Of a stretch of DNA of 64,000 nt, positions 42,679 through 50,084 are shown piece after piece. Each line of letters opens with the position of its first letter. Positions within the stretch are counted from its first letter, which is position 1. The notes under the pieces were generated by a model, which saw nothing but the letters and a program-made list of their open reading frames with translations, did no database searches and was not told the origin of the DNA. A program made the translations under genes and the position numbers. The stretch comes from an uncultured Clostridium sp. (GTDB lineage: Bacteria; Bacillota; Clostridia; Lachnospirales; Lachnospiraceae), in contig UQBG01000013.1 in NCBI GenBank assembly GCA_900539185.1, positions 1-64,000 of the forward strand, read 5' to 3'.

Positions 42679-45361
42679 ATTCCTGCTTTTCTTTCTTACT
42701 CAAACATAAATAGTTCAGGTAGCATTTCTGACATTTTTCTTTACTACAATTACGTGATAAATCATTCTTTCTAATATTAGATGCCGCATCCCTAATATCT
42801 CGGCTTACATTATCCAGCAAACCCTCTGTAACCCTCTGACGTTCGCTTTCCGAGTTATCTAAATTATAAATCTCCAAATAATCTGCTGTTTCACCGGTTA
42901 ACTTCTGATAACCCAATGCATATATTTTTAACTGTTCTGCGTTAATGCATTCTGTAACCTCACGACTAGCTGTTTTAAAATCAACAATATATGTTTTCTC
43001 TTCACCGGAAATCTCTCGACGTTTTACCAAGTCAATTCGTCCATTTACCTTTATTCCATCTCCCATATCCAATTCAATATCGGCTTCTGCCATTGTAATA
43101 TTGGAAAAATCATTCTGATTTTTTGTTACATATCCCGCTATCGATTTTTTTGCACCTTCCAACATATTGTCCCGTAATTTAGGATTTGCATAAGGAAGAT
43201 AAAAGCTATCATTCACAATTTGCTCAACTTCATCCGATGACAATGTTTCTCCACTTAGATACCCTCTGTGTATGTTCATAACAATTTCGTGCATTGTCTT
43301 TCCGTATCCTAATGCCGGTACAATAGGCTGTACAAATCCATAAAACATAGACAGTTTAAAACGATACGCACAATCAAAATAATCTTGCAAAATGGAAAAG
43401 TTAAGATTGAGAGGGGCTGCATCCTCACTCATTGGAGGAGTATGTTCACTTGTATATACCATTTTTTCGTCAAAACCAAGCATATATGGTGATTCCTTAG
43501 CCTCTATCATAAATTCCGAAACTTTCTTTTCCCTTGCATTTCCCGGAGATCTGGTCAAAAACAAAAACTTCTTGGCACGTGTAATAGCAACATAAAATAA
43601 CTTACGCTCTTCTTCTGTGCCTCCTGTAAATCGATCCGCATTGGAAATCCAATCCTTTTCAATTACATGCCAAATACTCTTGCCTCCCATCTTAGCTGAT
43701 GGGAAATTATTATGATTCATCTGCGGAATAAAGACTGCAGTAAACTCCAGTCCTTTGGATTGGTGTACTGTCATAATATTCACTGCATCCGGTCTAATAT
43801 ATGTATTTGCAATATGTCCCTCCGGATAATATCCATCCGCTGTATATTTTAAGAAATTACAAAAGCTACTCAGTTTGCTAGCCGGGGTGGTTGTATAATA
43901 AATCGTTTCAAAGTCATTAATTACCTGACTAAACTTTCCTAAATTATACAAAATAATCTCCGATGAATTACTATCATCCACAATTGATATTCTACGTAAA
44001 AAATCATGATATACTTTTTGTAATACAAACTCTCCATAGAATTTTTTTGATTTTACATCAATTACATCAAGCGTAGCAATTGCTTCTGCTATTTCTTTCT
44101 CCTCCAAATCATAATCTATGTTTTTCCATAATTGAAACAAATCCATCATTCCAATTGTTCCAGAAAGATAATCAAATATACCTTTTGCCGCTTGACATTC
44201 AGCGGTACTAAACAATTCATTTACACCTTCGATAATGTATGGTATCCCATATTTATCAAACATTTTAGCAATATCTGGTCCATGCTTACGTTTACGAAGT
44301 AACACTGCAATCTCTGAATATTTAACCCCTGCAGTATGCAATGCTTTTATTCGTTTTGCAATGAACGCATATTCGTCTTCACTGTCATTAAATTCTCTAT
44401 AAACCGCATCCCCCTCTTCATATTTCACAAGTACTCCAGATTCCATTACCTTCGGCAATCGTTTTGTATTATTTACAATAACGCGTTTTGCAATATCAAT
44501 AATTGCTTCTGAGCTCCTATAATCTGTTCCCAAAACAATATACTTATTGATTCCATACCTTTCTCTAAAAGTAAGTATGTTTTCAGGGTCACTCCCTCTG
44601 AACTGGTAAATTGTTTGATCGTCGTCTCCAACAATACACAAATTGCATCCGCCCTGTTTTATAAAACGGATTAACCTTTCCTGTATTGGATTTGTATCTT
44701 GGTACTCATCTACTGTCAGATATTTTATCTTATTCAAAATAACATCCGCAAAATCCTTGTTATTCTCTAACTGATTGAGCATTTCCTGCATAATCAAAGA
44801 ATAGTCAAAATAATTCTTTCTGTAGAATGTGTCTTTATATTTATCAACTGCATTTCTGGTCTTTTCATCCCATCTATCTCTCTCAAACCAATTCTCATTT
44901 AATGTACTAATCACACTCAAAAACAGATTCGTCTCCGTATATATCTTTAAGCCCAGATCTTTCATTCCACAAAAATTATAATTTTTCTCAATATATAACT
45001 TCGTTTTAATTTCGTCCAAAACCGTAAATTTCTGGAACTGAACAATATATTCCTGCAACGTTTTTAAGCAAAATCCATGTATTGTACCAATATACATATT
45101 AGCAAAGCCTTTTGTATTCCCCAACACGGCTTCGCCATATTTATAAATTCTACTCTTTAATTCTTCAGCAGCTTTTTCCGTAAATGTAAATGCCACAATG
45201 TTCTCAGGTAAAATATTGGGATTCGATTTTAGGATGTTAATAATTCTACGAGTAACTACACCTGTTTTACCAGCACCCGCACACGCAATAATTTCCAAAT
45301 CTTCATCAATAGTTTTTACCGCTTCAATCTGCATATCCGACAAATTTTCAAAAAGATCCAT
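42668..45361 (-). CDS. UvrD/Rep-type helicase fused to a Cas4/AddB-like nuclease
   Basis: 897 residues from ATG 45361, which follows AAGGAGG; a longer frame upstream lacks an RBS. SF1A helicase motifs: A-C-A-G-A-G-K-T (near 28), V-D-E-Y-Q-D (near 217), G-D-D-D-Q-T-I-Y-Q-F-R-G and V-A-I-T-R-A-K. The C-terminal 230 residues form a PD-(D/E)XK nuclease (A-D-I-E-L-D, I-V-D-F-K-T near 792) with an iron-sulfur cluster signature: one Cys in F-D-C-A-Y-R-F (near 645) and C-S-K-E-K-C-Q-K-C...C at the end. This is the AddAB/Cas4 arrangement in one chain. It starts the seven-gene operon and is overlapped by the zinc-ribbon gene. Confidence 0.9.
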   Translation of the reverse strand: MDLFENLSDMQIEAVKTIDEDLEIIACAGAGKTGVVTRRIINILKSNPNILPENIVAFTFTEKAAEELKSRIYKYGEAVLGNTKGFANMYIGTIHGFCLKTLQEYIVQFQKFTVLDEIKTKLYIEKNYNFCGMKDLGLKIYTETNLFLSVISTLNENWFERDRWDEKTRNAVDKYKDTFYRKNYFDYSLIMQEMLNQLENNKDFADVILNKIKYLTVDEYQDTNPIQERLIRFIKQGGCNLCIVGDDDQTIYQFRGSDPENILTFRERYGINKYIVLGTDYRSSEAIIDIAKRVIVNNTKRLPKVMESGVLVKYEEGDAVYREFNDSEDEYAFIAKRIKALHTAGVKYSEIAVLLRKRKHGPDIAKMFDKYGIPYIIEGVNELFSTAECQAAKGIFDYLSGTIGMMDLFQLWKNIDYDLEEKEIAEAIATLDVIDVKSKKFYGEFVLQKVYHDFLRRISIVDDSNSSEIILYNLGKFSQVINDFETIYYTTTPASKLSSFCNFLKYTADGYYPEGHIANTYIRPDAVNIMTVHQSKGLEFTAVFIPQMNHNNFPSAKMGGKSIWHVIEKDWISNADRFTGGTEEERKLFYVAITRAKKFLFLTRSPGNAREKKVSEFMIEAKESPYMLGFDEKMVYTSEHTPPMSEDAAPLNLNFSILQDYFDCAYRFKLSMFYGFVQPIVPALGYGKTMHEIVMNIHRGYLSGETLSSDEVEQIVNDSFYLPYANPKLRDNMLEGAKKSIAGYVTKNQNDFSNITMAEADIELDMGDGIKVNGRIDLVKRREISGEEKTYIVDFKTASREVTECINAEQLKIYALGYQKLTGETADYLEIYNLDNSESERQRVTEGLLDNVSRDIRDAASNIRKNDLSRNCSKEKCQKCYLNYLCLSKKEKQEYEV

Positions 45362-45438
45362 ATGATTCCTCCTTGCAGGACTTGACATTGTAAATTCACA
45401 ATATGATTCTACACAAAATAGTGTCCAAAAATCCGGAC

Positions 45439-45642
45439 TCAGTCCTTCACATATTCCATAATATCTCCATAATCCACATCAAGTGTCCTACAGATTTTTC
45501 CAAGAACCCCTAATGTAACCTCTTCATCTCTCCGAAGTTTTGTCATTGTATTTGGTGCAATTCCCGCCTGTTTTCTCAGATCAGCCTTACTCATTTTTCT
45601 GTCTACCAATAATTTCCATAGTCTATTGTATGATACAGCCAT
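45439..45642 (-). CDS. Small XRE-family repressor
   Basis: 67 residues, essentially one Cro/C1-type helix-turn-helix (M-S-K-A-D-L-R-K-Q-A-G-I-A-P-N-T-M-T-K-L), then L-G-V-L-G-K-I-C-R-T-L-D-V. Such proteins in Lachnospiraceae are frequent stand-alone regulators. GGAGGAG precedes ATG 45642. The gene lies 77 bases upstream of the helicase-led operon on the same strand, so it is likely its first transcribed gene and its regulator. The promoter (45692-45720) is covered by a 17-bp palindrome that would suit autorepression. Confidence 0.85.
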   Translation of the reverse strand: MAVSYNRLWKLLVDRKMSKADLRKQAGIAPNTMTKLRRDEEVTLGVLGKICRTLDVDYGDIMEYVKD

Positions 45643-45679
45643 AATGTGTCTCCTCCATCATTCATCAAAAATTTACAAA

Positions 45680-45720
45680 ATACTATTTAATAGTATACCA
45701 CTATCATTCTCTATCTTCAA
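45680..45720 (-). promoter_or_regulatory. Promoter of the XRE gene and downstream operon with palindromic operator
   Basis: On the minus strand: -35 TTGAAG (45715-45720), 17-base spacer, -10 TATACT (45692-45697). A perfect palindrome with one central base, ATACTATT-T-AATAGTAT (45680-45696), covers the -10 and the start region, a typical place for a repressor site. Confidence 0.65.
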
Positions 45721-45904
45721 GAAACATTCGCATATCTTTGCGAACAAAATAGAATAATTATTTCTTTTCATTGATACCCCTACGTAAAGTGAATTTCTTA
45801 ATTCCAGTTTTTTGAATCCCAAAATGGGGCATGCCCTGCATCTAATTGGAATTTACTTTTTCATTTGACCCCGTACTAAAGTAATAAAAAAGGAGGATTT
45901 CATT

Positions 45905-46415
45905 ATGCGACTTAGCGAATATTTAGAAGTAGGGACAAAGACGAAAACAGCACGTACCAACGCCGGTATCAGCCAGCGTGACATGGCAATAAAGCTCGCT
46001 TTATCCAATTCCTCATACTCCAATTACGAAAACGGATACAGCGAACCTCCGGCAGAGATTATTATTAAATTCTGTGATGTTTTAAATATTACTATGGAAA
46101 ACTTGTTAGAATTGAAGGTTGCTGCTCCAAAAAACGGCAACTGTGAGAACATTTGCAGATTTATTTTCTATACTGATAGACTTAGATGGAAGAGGGCTTT
46201 CCATTAAAGGAAATACTACCTATTTCCAACAAGATAACCAACTCACGGCTCATTTATCGTTGGATATTAAAAATGCCCAAATAGCCACTTTTATTCCGGA
46301 TTGGAATAAAGTCAATGAAGAATTGGCATCCGGGTTGATGGATGAAGATGAGTACCAAGTATGGCCGGAAGATACATTGAAACTGTTTAATGTACCGATT
46401 GATGATTATATTTAA
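45905..46415 (+). pseudogene. XRE-family regulator broken by a one-base frameshift
   Basis: The ATG at 45905 follows a strong AAGGAGG. The first frame encodes a helix-turn-helix (G-I-S-Q-R-D-M-A-I-K-L-A, S-N-Y-E-N-G-Y) and runs off its natural course after V-A-A-P-K at a six-base A run (46129-46134), ending at 46207. The +1 frame then continues T-A-T-V-R-T-F-A-D-L-F and ends naturally at 46415 with N-V-P-I-D-D-Y-I. With five A in the run the gene would encode 169 residues: XRE domain plus a C-terminal domain of about 100 residues. The cause may be a true mutation or a homopolymer sequencing error. It is divergent from the small XRE gene. Confidence 0.85.
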
Positions 46416-46419
46416 AACT

Positions 46420-46454
46420 AAAAAAGAGACCTAGATTTTCTAGATCTCTTTTTT
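46420..46454. terminator. Bidirectional terminator between the XRE gene and the HD gene
   Basis: Arms AAAAAAGAGACCTAG (46420-46434) and CTAGATCTCTTTTTT (46440-46454) pair with one mismatch around a 5-base loop; T-tracts exist on both strands. It overlaps the stop codon of the HD gene. Confidence 0.85.
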
Positions 46455-48072
46455 ATACAAATTCTCTTATTAAAATCCTGCATAATTCCTGACTTTCCAG
46501 CTCTATATCACCACTATCATCTCTCTTATAAAACAGATAGAAAAAATCATCTCTGTCTTTACCTTTTGCACTTAGTGAAGATACAATTTCTCCAACTTTG
46601 GCAACTTTTTCTTTCCCATCTCCTATAGGAAAGGATATGTTTGTATCTGAAAAATCAGGTTTACCAAAGCCACTATTAAACTGAGTAGCCTTAATGATAA
46701 TAAAATCACATTTCATGTTTTTTTCAGAAGCATATTTTTGCAAGCAGTTGATCACTTTCAAGATTCTTTCTTTATCCTTCTTCTGAACTGCTTTAGACAT
46801 ATCATCTAAATCCTGATTATCAATTTCTGCAAGTTCTGCTTGAATTACATCAACCAGCTTTTTATTGATTGTCCAAATATCTGAACGTCCACCTAAATAT
46901 TTTGCTGTTGCTGCCATTGCAATTTCAAATTCCTTAAGAATTTCACCACCTGACGTTTTCCCTAAGAAAAATGTCTTGTATTCTGCTTCTGATTTCCATA
47001 CCGGATGACGTCTGTCAATGCGTCTAAAATATTCAGCACTCAACTCATTCGGAAATACATTTTTCATCAGATAGACAATATCGTCATCACTCATAAGACT
47101 TACTTTAACATTTTCTTTGAATTCTTGTCCTTCATCCAACAAAGATTCCAAACAAAAGAGGTTCTTACCTAATGCATTTACCTGTGTACACAAATGACCA
47201 ATTATGTGCTGTAATATATATGTTTCGTATATGACAATCGGATGACTTTGTATCCATTTGCGTTCTGCATCATGAGCATACACAACATTTTCAATTACAC
47301 TAATTGCATTTTTATAATATGCTAACTCATATCCACTGTCTGTTTTTACAATAGTTAATGCACCTAGCAATCTTTCATAATCTATACTAACAGTATCAAA
47401 TCCTGTTATGTACGCATCTCTTATCAGATAATCCAATTTATCAACATCTATTACTTTTGAATTTAGTAATTGAATAAAACAATTACGAATATCATTCTCA
47501 TCATTTTTTTCGGAATACTTATATCCAGTGATACATCTTGCAAAAAACTCACGTTCATTTTCATTTGAAAAGAAGTCTGGAAATGAAATAAGTCCCACTA
47601 TAGAGCTCATTATCTCATGCGGAGCTGCAGCTGCCGTCTTCTCCTGCGGCACATCTCCAACAAATTTTTCTGCAGAAACAACTTCAATTAATTTATTATG
47701 AATTCCCGTAAATTTCTTGTCTCCATCTAGATAGAATTCTTCACCAGTATGAGAAAATGGAGCATGTCCTACATCATGTAATAAACATGCTATCATAAAT
47801 ATCTCACCAATTCTTTTTACATCAAACTCAAATTGATACTTCTTTTCAATTTCAGTAATAACTTGAGCAGATGCAATTTCTCCTAAGTGGAATACTCCCA
47901 TAGAATGCACAAATCTGTTATGTACAGCGGACGAGTAAAGCGGAGAATAACTCGTCTGTATTATCCTCCGCAATCTTTGAAAACAAGCAGTATCAATAAT
48001 TCCATTCATGTATTGCGTCGGTATACTAATATATCCATAAATTGGATCTTTTAACCGTTTGTACTCTTTCAA
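46453..48072 (-). CDS. HD-domain phosphohydrolase (SAMHD1/dGTPase-like)
   Basis: 539 residues. N-terminal HD metal-binding set: R-x-x-R-I-I-Q-T, V-H-N-R-F-V-H-S-M-G-V (first His near 57), L-L-H-D-V-G-H-A-P-F-S-H (HD pair near 98) and a distal Asp in V-D-K-L-D-Y-L-I-R-D (near 212). This is the arrangement of SAMHD1 and bacterial dGTPases, which hydrolyse dNTPs. The C-terminal 200 residues are helical and unassigned. The start is TTG 48072, six bases after the upstream gene's stop; the RBS is weak, so translation may depend on coupling. In defence islands such enzymes can starve phages of dNTPs; here that is inferred. Confidence 0.87.
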   Translation of the reverse strand: MKEYKRLKDPIYGYISIPTQYMNGIIDTACFQRLRRIIQTSYSPLYSSAVHNRFVHSMGVFHLGEIASAQVITEIEKKYQFEFDVKRIGEIFMIACLLHDVGHAPFSHTGEEFYLDGDKKFTGIHNKLIEVVSAEKFVGDVPQEKTAAAAPHEIMSSIVGLISFPDFFSNENEREFFARCITGYKYSEKNDENDIRNCFIQLLNSKVIDVDKLDYLIRDAYITGFDTVSIDYERLLGALTIVKTDSGYELAYYKNAISVIENVVYAHDAERKWIQSHPIVIYETYILQHIIGHLCTQVNALGKNLFCLESLLDEGQEFKENVKVSLMSDDDIVYLMKNVFPNELSAEYFRRIDRRHPVWKSEAEYKTFFLGKTSGGEILKEFEIAMAATAKYLGGRSDIWTINKKLVDVIQAELAEIDNQDLDDMSKAVQKKDKERILKVINCLQKYASEKNMKCDFIIIKATQFNSGFGKPDFSDTNISFPIGDGKEKVAKVGEIVSSLSAKGKDRDDFFYLFYKRDDSGDIELESQELCRILIREFV

Positions 48073-48078
48073 CGCCTA

Positions 48079-48438
48079 CTATACCCCCAATGCCTGAACA
48101 GAATTTTCATTTACAAATGCCATCAAAACATCTAAAGCCAAATAGCCTCTAAACTGGTTTATTAAATTTTCTAAAGTAACCTCTTCCTTTAATTCAATAC
48201 CCATTTCTCCGTTAACGTCTTTTTCTTGGAAAAAATCTGAATAATTTCTAAATAAAGCATTTGTACTTTCCCTGGACAAAATCAAAACCGCTTTTTCGCC
48301 CTTTTCATTTAAAATTTCAACAACTCTTGAACCATAATTTTCTATCTCTTTATAGGTCAAAAATGTTTTTTCCGCTCTACGCATTGACTCTATTAAAGCA
48401 TTTGCAGCTAAATCCTCAATCCCAATGTAGAAACACAT
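48079..48438 (-). CDS. Unrecognised 119-residue partner of the HD hydrolase
   Basis: The ATG at 48438 follows AAAGGGTG at a good distance; a longer reading upstream lacks an RBS. The product is soluble and mostly helical: a Cys-containing N-terminus (M-C-F-Y-I-G), then E-R/K-rich helices and a C-terminal V-L-M-A-F-V-N-E-N-S-V. No catalytic motif or known family. It has its own consensus-like promoter (48480-48508) and ends six bases before the HD hydrolase start. A regulatory or sensing partner of the hydrolase is an inference from pairing only. Confidence 0.7.
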   Translation of the reverse strand: MCFYIGIEDLAANALIESMRRAEKTFLTYKEIENYGSRVVEILNEKGEKAVLILSRESTNALFRNYSDFFQEKDVNGEMGIELKEEVTLENLINQFRGYLALDVLMAFVNENSVQALGV

Positions 48439-48479
48439 ATTTTTCACCCTTTCTATAAAATAGATTTGATAATGCAACA

Positions 48480-48508
48480 ATTATAACACTTCACAATCTA
48501 TTATTCAA
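48480..48508 (-). promoter_or_regulatory. Sigma-A promoter of the HD hydrolase pair
   Basis: On the minus strand: -35 TTGAAT (48503-48508), 17-base spacer, -10 TATAAT (48480-48485), about 40 bases upstream of ATG 48438. Confidence 0.75.
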
Positions 48509-48579
48509 TATTCAATTGCCTTTTATTCTTCACTCTCATTATATGTAAATTTTTGCCAAACTCTATCATTATTTCCATT

Positions 48580-48720
48580 TTTAGAACCAAATTAGAACCA
48601 TTCATTTTTTATTTTATCTTTTGTAAATTTTGTTCGTACTTCTTTTCCCCAAAAGGAAAAACCGCAACCCCTTGAAAAACAAAGGATTGCGGGGTTCTTT
48701 TAATAATATTTGGTTCTAAA
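48580..48720. repeat. 13-bp inverted repeat flanking the tuf terminator
   Basis: TTTAGAACCAAAT at 48580-48592 is repeated perfectly inverted at 48708-48720, eight bases before the tuf stop. A partial direct copy (TTAGAACCA) follows the first arm at 48592-48600. The 141-base unit contains the tuf terminator. It marks the junction of housekeeping DNA and island, but no transposase or integrase is associated. Confidence 0.5.
48661..48696 (-). terminator. tuf terminator
   Basis: CCGCAA (48662-48667) pairs with TTGCGG (48687-48692), with a further CCTTG/CAAAGG inner pairing. On the minus strand the stem is followed by a T-rich stretch (TTTTTCC). It lies about 32 bases after the tuf stop. Confidence 0.75.
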
Positions 48721-48727
48721 TCAAAGA

Positions 48728-49915
48728 TTACTCAATGATTGTAGCAACACGGCCTGAACCTACTGTTCTACCACCTTCACGGATAGCGAATGTAAGACCC
48801 TGCTCCATAGCTACTGGATGAATCAGTTCGATAGTCATCTCTACGTTATCACCAGGCATGCACATCTCTGTACCAGCAGGTAACTCGCAAACACCGGTAA
48901 CGTCAGTTGTTCTGAAGTAGAACTGTGGACGATAGTTGTTGAAGAATGGAGTATGACGACCACCCTCATCCTTTGTTAAAACGTATACCTGAGCGGTAAA
49001 CTTATGATGGCAGGTAACTGTACCTGGCTTAGCCAGAACCTGTCCACGCTCGATCTGATCACGGCTGATACCACGAAGCAGAGCACCGATGTTATCACCA
49101 GCCATAGCCTCGTCTAACTGCTTACGGAACATCTCGATACCGGTTACAACTGTCTTCTGAACATCAGGCTTGATACCTAAGATCTCTAACTCATCATTTA
49201 AGTGCAGAACACCACGCTCTACTCTACCAGTTGCAACAGTACCACGACCGGTAATAGTAAATACATCCTCTACAGGCATCAGGAATGGCTTATCTGTATC
49301 ACGCACTGGATCCGGAATGTATGAATCAACAGTATCCATTAATTCCATGATCTTGTCGCCCCATTCGCCCATTGGATCTTCCAGAGCCTTTAATGCAGAA
49401 CCCTTAACGATTGGGCAATCATTGAAGCCATATTCCTCTAACTGCTCGGTTACTTCCATCTCTACTAACTCGATCAGCTCTTCGTCATCTACCATATCGC
49501 ACTTATTTAAGAATACTACGATGTAAGGTACACCAACCTGACGAGATAACAGGATGTGCTCCTTTGTCTGAGCCATAACACCATCGGTAGCAGCTACAAC
49601 TAAGATAGCGCCATCCATCTGTGCAGCACCAGTGATCATGTTCTTTACATAGTCAGCATGGCCTGGGCAGTCAACGTGTGCGTAATGTCTCTTCTCTGTC
49701 TCATACTCAACGTGAGCGGTAGAAATGGTAATACCTCTTTCTCTCTCTTCTGGAGCCTTATCAATGTTAGCGAAATCTACTGCTGCGTTACCAGCAACTC
49801 TCTCAGATAATACCTTTGTGATAGCTGCTGTTAAAGTTGTTTTACCATGATCTACGTGACCAATGGTACCGATATTACAATGTGGTTTGGTTCTTTCAAA
49901 CTTAGCTTTTGCCAT
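48728..49915 (-). CDS. tuf: Elongation factor Tu
   Basis: 395 residues from ATG 49915 (GGAGG upstream), giving the standard N-terminus MAKAKFERTKPH; an in-frame start 30 bases earlier would add an atypical extension. GTPase motifs G-H-V-D-H-G-K-T, D-C-P-G-H and N-K-C-D are all present. It delivers aminoacyl-tRNA to the ribosome. Last gene of the str operon, with its own promoter in the fusA-tuf gap and a terminator at 48661. Confidence 0.98.
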   Translation of the reverse strand: MAKAKFERTKPHCNIGTIGHVDHGKTTLTAAITKVLSERVAGNAAVDFANIDKAPEERERGITISTAHVEYETEKRHYAHVDCPGHADYVKNMITGAAQMDGAILVVAATDGVMAQTKEHILLSRQVGVPYIVVFLNKCDMVDDEELIELVEMEVTEQLEEYGFNDCPIVKGSALKALEDPMGEWGDKIMELMDTVDSYIPDPVRDTDKPFLMPVEDVFTITGRGTVATGRVERGVLHLNDELEILGIKPDVQKTVVTGIEMFRKQLDEAMAGDNIGALLRGISRDQIERGQVLAKPGTVTCHHKFTAQVYVLTKDEGGRHTPFFNNYRPQFYFRTTDVTGVCELPAGTEMCMPGDNVEMTIELIHPVAMEQGLTFAIREGGRTVGSGRVATIIE

Positions 49916-49989
49916 TTTTTTAATATCCTCCTTAATTTGCGCCATTTCTGGCTTTCTTAGTTCACGTTAATAAACATCAGCTAGAAAAT

Positions 49990-50018
49990 ATTATATTCGA
50001 TAATCGTAATATTTTCAA
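49990..50018 (-). promoter_or_regulatory. Internal promoter for tuf
   Basis: On the minus strand: -35 TTGAAA (50013-50018), 17-base spacer, -10 TATAAT (49990-49995), about 75 bases before the tuf ATG. This would let EF-Tu be made in excess of the other str operon products. Confidence 0.75.
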
Positions 50019-50029
50019 GCCTTTTATAC

Positions 50030-50064
50030 CACCGATATTCCGCTTTTTCGGCGAAATATCGGCG
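50030..50064 (-). promoter_or_regulatory. Hairpin after fusA
   Basis: Arms at 50030-50043 and 50051-50064 pair over 14 positions with one mismatch and one wobble, around a 7-base loop. No U-run follows on the minus strand. It lies 20 bases after the fusA stop and just upstream of the tuf promoter; likely partial termination or RNA processing. Confidence 0.6.
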
Positions 50065-50084
50065 TTTATATTATTCAAGAATAA

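Noticed and set aside
48580..48720. A MITE or insertion sequence with 13-bp terminal repeats
   Set aside because: No target-site duplication, no transposase, and the interior is the tuf terminator; reported only as an inverted repeat.
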